Below are positions 56,771 through 64,000 of a stretch of DNA of 64,000 nucleotides, piece after piece (position 1 is the first letter of the stretch; every line of letters begins with the position of its first letter). The stretch is taken from NCBI RefSeq assembly GCF_021560015.1, contig NZ_CP073588.1:992001-1056000 (forward strand), in the 5' to 3' direction. The stretch is from Shewanella vesiculosa (GTDB lineage Bacteria > Pseudomonadota > Gammaproteobacteria > Enterobacterales > Shewanellaceae). The translations under genes and the position numbers were made by a program. The notes under the pieces were generated by a model that worked only from the letters and a program-made list of their open reading frames with translations, searched no databases and was not told the origin of the DNA.

Positions 56771-59480
56771 TTATTTATCTTCAGCCTTAGTGCGTAAATC
56801 CATGTGCATTTTTATCAGATGTTCTTCCATATCAAACGACACAGTAAATCCAAGTGACTTAGCCAAGTTGGCCATGTTACGGTTTTCAAACATGGTAAAG
56901 CCCATTAAGAAAGGCGTGTTATTGGTTTTGTAATAGGCAATCAGTTTTTCGAGTAATAACTTCCCTAAACCTATCCCTTGATAGTTACTGCGCACAGCCA
57001 TTGCAAACTCAGCTTCGGTATTATCTGGGTCTATAGAGGCTCTGACGGCGCCTAAGGTGAGCTCTTCACCGTCTGCAGTCATTGTGGTTGCAATAAACGC
57101 CATTTCTCGCGAATAATCAATTTGAGTTAATACCGCCATCTCTTCATGGGTCATGCGCGATCGCACCCCAAAATAGCGTTTATATCTGTCTTCATCACTT
57201 AATGAATTATCAAACTCTAAATGCCTAGGTTCATCTTCTGGCAAAATAGGTCGCAACATGACGTGTAGACCATTTTTTAAGGTGGTGGTTTGTTCTAATT
57301 CCTTAGGGTAGGGCAAAATAGCTAATCTGTTAAGATTATCTTGTGGGGTGTCATGCAGACGGATATTGACGTCTAATAAGGTGATTTTTTCGCCTGCAGC
57401 CAACACGGGGTTTATATCGATTTCGGCGATTTCTGGACAATCTATAATCAAGTGTGAAATTTGAGTCAGCATCACACATAAGGCATTCATGTCTAGCCCT
57501 AGGGGTAAATGACGGTCTCGCAATTTATGCGTTTTAAGTGCTTGAATGACCATATAGCGTGCCAACGCCATATTTAATGGTGGCAGTGCCACAGCAGCAT
57601 CGCGAGTGGGATCCCATTCAGAACCACCTTCACCTAAACAGATCGCAGGGCCAAATACTGGGTCATTAATCACCGAGACTCTAATTTCTTGTGCGCCTGC
57701 CGTTAAGGCCATTTTTTGAATGATTAATCCGTCTATTTTGGCTGTAGGATTAATTTGATGAACCCGTTCAATAATAGAGTGGGCTGCATGGCTAACTTCT
57801 TCGTCTGAGGTTAAATTTAATACCACACCATGTACATCTGATTTGTAAAGTATGTCGGGTGATTGCACTTTCAGCGCAACCGGATAACCTGCTTGATTCG
57901 CGACATTAACCGCTTCATCAACATCTTTTACAAACCAAGTTTCAATGGTGTTTAACCCGTAAGCCCTTAAAATATCAACCGCTTGATGAGTTTCCAGTAC
58001 CGTTTGACCGTTTTCTAAGCTGTGTTGCAATAATGCCCGTGCTGCCTTGCTGTCAGTGGGGATGTTATCAGGTATTGATTGTGGTACTTCTTGGAGTAGC
58101 TTTTGGTTACGTCGAAACTCAACCATGTGCATAAAGGCTCTTACAGCACCTTCTGGAGTTCGATAGGTAGGAAGACCCGCCGTGGTAAAGCGTTTACGAC
58201 CGAGGTAGGCTGAATCTTCACCGCTCCAATTGGTGAGCATATTAATTCGATGTCGGTTGGGATGTTGGTTAACCGTATCAATAATACTATTGGCAATTTC
58301 GACACTTTCACCCAATATAGACGGTGAATGCAGCACTAAAATAGTGTCAGTGTCGTTACTGCTCATAAGCACTTTTAATGTATCAGCGTAGCGTTGGCTG
58401 TCGGCATCACCAATCATGTCGATAGGATTTTGTTTCGACCAGGTACTGGGTAAAATAGCGTTAAGTTGTGTGACTGTTTTTTTCGGATAATTGAGCTAGT
58501 TTGCCGCCTTTGATAATTAACTCATCCGCAGCCAGTACCGCAGGACCGCCGCCATTGCTCATTATCACTAAACGTTCCCCCTTAAGCGGGGTGGAATGCG
58601 CCAGACTTTCAACTGCAGCAAATAATTCAATGAGATCATTTACCCTAAGCATACCTGCACGTCTAAAAGCGGCTTCATAAACAGCATCATTGCCACCAAT
58701 TCCGCCAGTATGCAGCATTGCCGCTTGAATGCCTTCTCGGCTGCGGCCTGATTTGATCACAAAGATAGGTTTGTTTCTTGAGGCTGCTCGGGCGGCAGAC
58801 AAAAAATGGCGCTTTTCATTAATGGAATCAATGTACAACATAATAGCGCTGGTTTTACTGTCACGGCCTAAGTAATCGAGTAATTCATCAAAATCGATAT
58901 CGGTGGCATCACCTAGTGAAATAAACGATGAAAAGCCAATTCCCTTGTTGTTCGCCCAATCAAGAACCGTGGTACAAATTGCAGCAGATTGCGATACAAA
59001 AGCAATTTTACCTATGTTAGCTCCTGCATGCGCTAAGCTGGCATTCAATCCCATTGGCGGTAATATCATCCCTAGGCTGTTAGGACCTAACAAACGCATG
59101 CCGTAGCGTTTAGCATATTGCTTGGTAATTTCGAGTAAATTGTTACCTTGCTCGTCGGTTTGCGATGCCATCCCAGAGGCCATAATAATCGCCACTTTGC
59201 AGCCAAATTGAGCTAAGCGTTCGACAATACTGGGAACCTTTAGCGCATTGGTGCATATAATGGCTAAATCAGGTTTGATGGGTAAGGCTTCAATGTTCGG
59301 GTAAGCTAAGACTCCCATGACTGCGGTATATTTAGGTGTTACCGGCATAATAGGACCCGAAAAACCACCCGAAAGTAGGTTCTTCATCACCGCTTTTCCT
59401 GCACGTTTATTGCCGTTAGATGCGCCGATAACCGCCACTGACGTGGGCTTAAATAGCGCATTAATGCTGCGTTGACTCAT
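56771..59480 (-). pseudogene. patZ: Acetyltransferase PatZ-like (CoA-ligase/GNAT fusion) interrupted by a one-base frameshift
   Basis: A protein acetyltransferase of the Pat/YfiQ type, acetylating lysines of metabolic enzymes such as acetyl-CoA synthetase. N-terminal part (59480 down to 58461): CoA-binding FKPTSVAVIGASN, GLLGPNSLG-like LLGPNSLGMI, ligase core VIKSGRSREG. The frame then stops, while the next frame continues TVTQLNAILPSTW and runs through the ATP-grasp region to a C-terminal GNAT domain (RSNYQGIGLGKLLLEKLI, about residue 830 of the composite). The break is a run of seven T at 58477-58483; six would give an intact protein of about 902 residues (E. coli PatZ 886). No other decay is seen. 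Start ATG 59480 has AAGGT upstream. Confidence 0.9.
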
Positions 59481-59722
59481 AGAATTCGACCTTAGCTGGC
59501 TGGCAATAAACACTGTGATTATGCTTAGATTAGCATAAACTTTTATCAAATAACGATAAACAATCTATTTTACTTGATGAGATATTTTATGAATAAAACC
59601 AATTACTCAGAAAGTTTTTACAATTAATTGTCACATCTTAAAATTGTATACTGGCTTACACTTTAGACTAAAAATCAATGTTGAATGAATAATAGACAAG
59701 GCTCAGTAATGCAACAAAGTAA
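59481..59722 (+). other. Intergenic region with possible small RNA
   Basis: A TATACT hexamer at 59647-59652 with a weak -35 (TTAATT, 59624, 17-nt spacer) could drive a plus-strand transcript ending at the terminator at 59723-59745, about 85 nt long. No open frame lies in it. Also contains the patZ promoter on the minus strand. Low certainty. Confidence 0.3.
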
Positions 59723-59745
59723 AAGGGCCATTAAGGCCCTTTTTT
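59723..59745. terminator. Intrinsic terminator between RND operon and patZ
   Basis: Stem AAGGGCC / GGCCCTT, 5-nt loop. Six T follow on the plus strand and four on the minus strand, so it can end the minus-strand RND operon and any plus-strand transcript. Confidence 0.8.
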
Positions 59746-59785
59746 ATTGTTGATACTCATTATTGCAAGTCGAAGTTGCCCGTGA

Positions 59786-62700
59786 CTAGTGTTGCACGTT
59801 GACTGTTGTTGCAGACGAGGATTTAGGTGCATAAATATTGATAAGCTTGCGCATCATGTCTTTACCGTCTTCAATTGCAATGTATAAGCAAGGAATGAGA
59901 CACAAGGTCACCACAGTTGCGAACAGTACCCCAAAGGCCAATGATACAGCCATTGGGATCACCATTTGAGCTTGCATACTGGTCTCGGCCATAATCGGTA
60001 CTAAACCAATGAATGTAGTCAGCGAGGTTAGCATGATGGCTCTAAAGCGGCGGCAACCTGCATTTAAGACAGCTTCTTTTATTGGTACCCCTGATTTTCG
60101 CGAAGTATTGACATAATCCACCATCACTAACGAATCATTCACAACCACACCCGCAGCAGCGATAATACCAAACATAGATAGCACACTTAAATCGATACCC
60201 AGGATAATGTGTCCCATTACCGATCCAATGACACCAAACGGGATCACAGACATGATCATAACCGGTTGAATGTATGAGCGTAGCGGAATTGCCAATAAGC
60301 TATAAATCAGCAATAACGATAAAATAAAGTCACGCATTTGGGTATCTGCGCTGTCTAATTGCTCTTGAATACTACCTGATACTTCGCTGTGCACCCGCGG
60401 ATACTTAATTAGCAACTCTGGCATAAAGTTATCACGGATATCTTTAGCCAATTTAAAGGGTTCAGTTTGATCGGCATCCACACTGGCCCATACGTTAATC
60501 GTACGGTTTCCATTTTCACGGCGGATGCTGTTAACCCCTTGAACCACTTTAATGTCTGCCACTTCGGATAAAGGTAACTCTGTCCCTTGTGGAGTGTTAA
60601 TCATCACATCTTGTACCAGTGCAATAGAATTTCGCTGTTCTTCTGGATAGCGAAGCATTACTTTAATTTCTTCACCATTTCGAATAATTCGCTGTGCTTC
60701 TAAACCGTAAAAACTGTTACCCACTTGCGAGGCAATATTGGCCAGTGTTAAGCCTAATGCATTGGCTAACGGTTTTAATTGGAATTGCACTTCTTTAACA
60801 CTTGATTGGCGACTGTCATTAACGTCACTGACACCCTTAAGTGAATTAAGCTTTTGTTTAAGCTCTAGTGATGCAGCAACTAATTGGCTCTCATCTTTTC
60901 CCTCAAGTCTAAAGCTAATGTCGCCGTCTTCACGACCGCCACCCATTAAACTGTCTTGAATGCTAAATGATTTTACCCCAGGAATTTGCGGCATCGCTTT
61001 ACGCCATAAATCAGCTAAAGCAAATGTATCCATTGGTCTGAGTGACGGATCGACTAGTTTAGTCATCACTTCTGCAGTCGTTTGATCTTTAAGATCAACC
61101 TGCATATCAGAAATCATTTTTTGGCCGTATTGTCGCTCTATTTTTTTATCGACATCGTATAAGGTTTGCTCAATCGCCAATGCCGCCGCAAGTGTCGACT
61201 TCTCTGAGGCATCTACGTTCATTTCAACTGTGACTCTAGGGAAGTCATGAGGTATTTTGGGTTGACCAATAAAGCGCACCAAACCACCCATATACAGACC
61301 AACACAGATCAGGATCAAGCTGATGAACAACATGATCACGGCATAGCGATACTGAACCGCTAATTCAAGCGAAGGGCGATACATAGAAGTAATGAATATA
61401 TTCAAGCCACGATCAATTTTGCCTTGAATAAAATTGACCCCGTTACGCAACCAATCTAATGGATTTTTTGAACCGGGTTTAACGATTTTAGGTTTTTTCA
61501 TGTGCGCCAAATGCGCGGGTAAAATCAGCTTTGATTCTATTAATGAAAACAACAAACATAAAATAACGATATAACCAATAGCCTGACCAAATGCTGATGA
61601 CGGGCCATCGTCCATAGTGATGGGGAGGAAAGCAGCAATAGTCGTCAGTACCCCAAAGGTTGCTGGCATGGCGACTTTTTTGACCCCACGGATAACACTG
61701 TCGATACTTTGGCCGTGTTCTTCAGATTCGCTGTGGGCACTTTCGCCCATGACAATCGCATCGTCGACCACGATCCCCAGCACCAAGATAAAGGCAAACA
61801 AGCTAATAACGTTGATGGTGACATCAATAAATGCCATTGGCATAAACAGTAGGGTACCTAAGAAGCATACTGGTAGTCCCATCATTACCCAAAATGCTAA
61901 TCGCACCCTTAAGAATAGCGCTAGCATAATAAATACTAGTACGGCACCACTTTTCATACTGTCGAGCATCAGCTGTAAACGCCCATCTAAGTAGTAAGTC
62001 ATGTCAACCCAAGGCTCAAGCTTAACTCCTTGGGGTAATATTTTTTGCTGTTTTTCGACAAAATTATTAATAGTTTTCGCTACATCGGTAATACTCTGAT
62101 TTTTAGCCGCACCAATAAAGAAGGTAACCGAATTCTTGCCATTAAATTTTGAGTATTGAATACCTTCTTGAAAGCCATCATTGACGGTGGCGATATCACC
62201 CAATAAGATCTTAGTGCCATCATCTAATGTTAATAATGGTAGCTGTTCAAACTCATAACCTACATAGGCTTGGTTCTGGACTCGTAAATTAATGTAACCA
62301 TTTTCTGCTTTAATTTGTCCTGCAGACATATTTCGTGAATAACCACGCACCGCACTAGCAACATCGTCAAAGGTTAAACCATATTCACGTAAGCGATCTT
62401 TGCTGACTTCAATACCGATTTCATATCCAAGACCGCTATAGTATTCGCTAATATTGACACCAGGCAGTTGCATTATCTCATCGTTAATTCGCTCGCCTAA
62501 ATCTTTGAGCTGTATTTGGTCTAAATCGCCATACAGACTTAAATACATCACCTCTTGTCTGAATTTAATCCGTTCAACTTTAGGTGGTTCCATACCACCT
62601 GGAAAGGTTGAAATAGAGCCAATTTCGGCTTTAACTTCTTCAAGTACTACTTGAGGATCATATGATTCCTCAACTTGAAAATACCCTTGAGCCATATTAC

Positions 62701-62971
62701 GGTTTGAATAGGTAATGACCCGTTTTAATCCTTGAACACTCTCTAAAGCTTGTTCAATTTTAATGGTAATGCCTTCCTCCACTTCTTGTGGTGCAGTGCC
62801 TGGGTAGACTGCGCTGAATTGGATCCAGTTAATTTCAACCGCTGGGAAGAATTGCTTGCGGATAGTATTAGCAGTCAACAGACCGCCGAGTAAAATAATG
62901 ATCATCAGCAAGTTTGCCGCGACACTATTACGGGCAAACCAAGCGATGATTCCTTTATTCGTATCGTCCAT
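59786..62971 (-). CDS. RND efflux permease (HAE1-like)
   Basis: A 1061-residue inner-membrane proton-driven efflux permease of the AcrB/HAE1 superfamily, with 12 membrane helices and two large periplasmic loops. Signs: N-terminal helix WFARNSVAANLLMIIILLGG, porter-loop sequences AVYPGTAPQEVEEGITIKIEQAL, and the TM4 proton-relay pair GIVVDDAIVM. The second half repeats VVNDSLVMVDY. The FARNSVAANLLM start is typical of the subgroup that lacks a classical AcrB relationship. Substrates unknown. It follows the membrane-fusion gene by 5 nt; no outer-membrane channel gene is seen within the window. Ends near a strong hairpin. Confidence 0.93.
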   Translation of the reverse strand: MDDTNKGIIAWFARNSVAANLLMIIILLGGLLTANTIRKQFFPAVEINWIQFSAVYPGTAPQEVEEGITIKIEQALESVQGLKRVITYSNRNMAQGYFQVEESYDPQVVLEEVKAEIGSISTFPGGMEPPKVERIKFRQEVMYLSLYGDLDQIQLKDLGERINDEIMQLPGVNISEYYSGLGYEIGIEVSKDRLREYGLTFDDVASAVRGYSRNMSAGQIKAENGYINLRVQNQAYVGYEFEQLPLLTLDDGTKILLGDIATVNDGFQEGIQYSKFNGKNSVTFFIGAAKNQSITDVAKTINNFVEKQQKILPQGVKLEPWVDMTYYLDGRLQLMLDSMKSGAVLVFIMLALFLRVRLAFWVMMGLPVCFLGTLLFMPMAFIDVTINVISLFAFILVLGIVVDDAIVMGESAHSESEEHGQSIDSVIRGVKKVAMPATFGVLTTIAAFLPITMDDGPSSAFGQAIGYIVILCLLFSLIESKLILPAHLAHMKKPKIVKPGSKNPLDWLRNGVNFIQGKIDRGLNIFITSMYRPSLELAVQYRYAVIMLFISLILICVGLYMGGLVRFIGQPKIPHDFPRVTVEMNVDASEKSTLAAALAIEQTLYDVDKKIERQYGQKMISDMQVDLKDQTTAEVMTKLVDPSLRPMDTFALADLWRKAMPQIPGVKSFSIQDSLMGGGREDGDISFRLEGKDESQLVAASLELKQKLNSLKGVSDVNDSRQSSVKEVQFQLKPLANALGLTLANIASQVGNSFYGLEAQRIIRNGEEIKVMLRYPEEQRNSIALVQDVMINTPQGTELPLSEVADIKVVQGVNSIRRENGNRTINVWASVDADQTEPFKLAKDIRDNFMPELLIKYPRVHSEVSGSIQEQLDSADTQMRDFILSLLLIYSLLAIPLRSYIQPVMIMSVIPFGVIGSVMGHIILGIDLSVLSMFGIIAAAGVVVNDSLVMVDYVNTSRKSGVPIKEAVLNAGCRRFRAIMLTSLTTFIGLVPIMAETSMQAQMVIPMAVSLAFGVLFATVVTLCLIPCLYIAIEDGKDMMRKLINIYAPKSSSATTVNVQH

Positions 62972-62976
62972 GATGT

Positions 62977-64000
62977 TTATTTACCTTCCATAGCGATTTC
63001 AGTTTTATCGGTTTCTATCGGCTCGTCTTGAAGGATTTTATCTGCTGGTAACGCCAGCTTCATGCCTTCTAATGGGTAATCAAGCGCTGATGTGATGACT
63101 TCCATTCCAGGATCCAGACCTTCAGAAATAACCACATTGGCGCCTTCTTGGCGAATAATCTTTACGGGTTTATAGCGTAAGGTGTTGTCGCTATCCATTA
63201 TTGCGACTAAGCCATTTACAATTAAATGACGTGGAATAACGGCGACATTGCCAGCATTACTACCTTGTATGTTTGCAGTAACATAGGTGCCGAAACGTAA
63301 TTCATTTTTATCGGTTTTCAGTCCATATGGGTCTTCGATTTCAGCAACCAGATAGGTCATGCGACTTTTACTGTCAACAACTCCTTCACTGCGAACTATT
63401 TTCCCTTGCCACTGTTGTTTACTTCCGGCGAAGTTACCCATTAATGTCACTTCAGAATGAGTGCCTTTTTGATCCAAATATTGCATTTCTTTATCGGCGA
63501 GAGGTAAGCGGATTTCAGCCGTATCGGTATTATAAATGTGTCCGATTTTACTTCCTGTGGTGACATAAGCACCTAAACCAATTTCACGGCTAGAAATAAG
63601 TGCATCATAAGGGGCGCGGATCACAGTCCGTTCTAGATCTCGATGTGATCGGAGTAAATCGGCTTCTGCACTTTTTAGCTTAGCTAATTCTTGAGCGAGT
63701 TGTGGTTTACGCAAACTGAGAGCGGTAGGCTTACTATTGGTAATTTCTGCCCATTCACGTAAGGCAACTTCACCATTAGCGCGTTCTTGAACCATGTTAG
63801 CTTTTGCTGATGCCACATTAGCCTGAGAATCTAATAAGCCAGCTTCGTAATCACTGGGATCAATCTTAGCTAAAATATCGCCTTTTTTAACAAAGCCACC
63901 TTTGACGAATTTATCCGCTAGGTAAATGATTTCACCACTGACTTGTGCAACCAATTCGGTATCGTACTTGGCTGCGACGACACCGTATGAACTGACCGAA
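62977..64000 (-). CDS. RND membrane-fusion (adaptor) protein, 5' partial
   Basis: HlyD/AcrA-type periplasmic adaptor bridging the permease to an outer-membrane channel. The frame stays open to base 64000 (reading ...VSSYGVVAAKYDTELVAQVSG), so the N-terminus with its signal or lipobox lies beyond the window. Visible are a biotinyl-lipoyl-like part (KGGFVKKGDILAKIDPSDYE), a coiled-coil hairpin (about 63620-63850), a second lipoyl half (RAPYDALISSREIGLGAYV), and a beta-barrel and membrane-proximal region toward the C-terminus. The gene precedes the permease gene by 5 nt. Confidence 0.92.
   Translation of the reverse strand, partial: SVSSYGVVAAKYDTELVAQVSGEIIYLADKFVKGGFVKKGDILAKIDPSDYEAGLLDSQANVASAKANMVQERANGEVALREWAEITNSKPTALSLRKPQLAQELAKLKSAEADLLRSHRDLERTVIRAPYDALISSREIGLGAYVTTGSKIGHIYNTDTAEIRLPLADKEMQYLDQKGTHSEVTLMGNFAGSKQQWQGKIVRSEGVVDSKSRMTYLVAEIEDPYGLKTDKNELRFGTYVTANIQGSNAGNVAVIPRHLIVNGLVAIMDSDNTLRYKPVKIIRQEGANVVISEGLDPGMEVITSALDYPLEGMKLALPADKILQDEPIETDKTEIAMEGK

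Overview
The window is chromosomal DNA from a gammaproteobacterium, most likely a Shewanella species. The basis is gene order and protein character: a hexR / zwf-pgl-edd-eda locus beside pykA, a psrA-fadE operon, earP-efp with an arginine-type EF-P, the fldA-ybfE-ybfF-seqA-pgm order shared with enteric bacteria, many c-di-GMP proteins and a chemoreceptor. The base composition is moderately AT-rich. No rRNA, tRNA, CRISPR array, prophage or intact insertion sequence was seen. Both window ends cut genes: a GGDEF/EAL protein on the left and an RND membrane-fusion protein on the right.

Layout. 1-6.3 kb: signalling and small accessory genes (GGDEF/EAL, chemoreceptor, ychJ, an NTF2-fold secreted protein, smrA). 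6.3-7.3 kb: a decayed gene-free stretch with a probable transposase relic. 7.3-10.3 kb: psrA-fadE, with a perfect operator-like palindrome over the promoter. 10.4-18.3 kb: central carbon block, pykA and hexR on the minus strand and zwf-pgl-edd-eda on the plus strand, which together route glucose-6-phosphate through the Entner-Doudoroff pathway to pyruvate. 18.4-22.3 kb: a large membrane transglutaminase-like protein and an Asp/Glu racemase. 22.4-25 kb: adhE. 25.7-31.9 kb: a probable mannitol catabolic cluster (HAD phosphatase, SorC-type regulator, NCS1-type permease, polyol 2-dehydrogenase, fructokinase). 32-38 kb: dgt-like gene, yfbR, alaA, efp, earP and a frameshifted fldA. 38-42 kb: ybfE, a DUF2788 gene, ybfF, seqA, pgm. 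42-49 kb: small lipoprotein, katG, an uncharacterised 470-residue protein, dacB. 49.5-56.6 kb: pssA, tapT, two small unknown genes, a RecQ-like helicase, a lipoprotein ecotin and a diguanylate cyclase. 56.8-64 kb: a frameshifted patZ and an RND efflux pair.

Regulatory logic visible in the DNA: four sequences close to the HexR consensus lie upstream of hexR, zwf, pykA and adhE, fitting one regulon for sugar catabolism and its fermentative outlet. A perfect PsrA-type palindrome overlaps the psrA promoter. A 10-bp-arm dyad precedes the mannitol permease. Most transcription units end in clear intrinsic terminators, which helped fix operon limits and two start codons (pssA, tapT).

I see no obvious new defence or biosynthetic system. 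The points most worth follow-up are the NCS1 permease placed in a mannitol pathway, two genes (fldA, patZ) broken by the same kind of one-base gain in a seven-base homopolymer, the 470-residue orphan family protein, a lipoprotein form of ecotin, and a possible small RNA between patZ and the RND operon.
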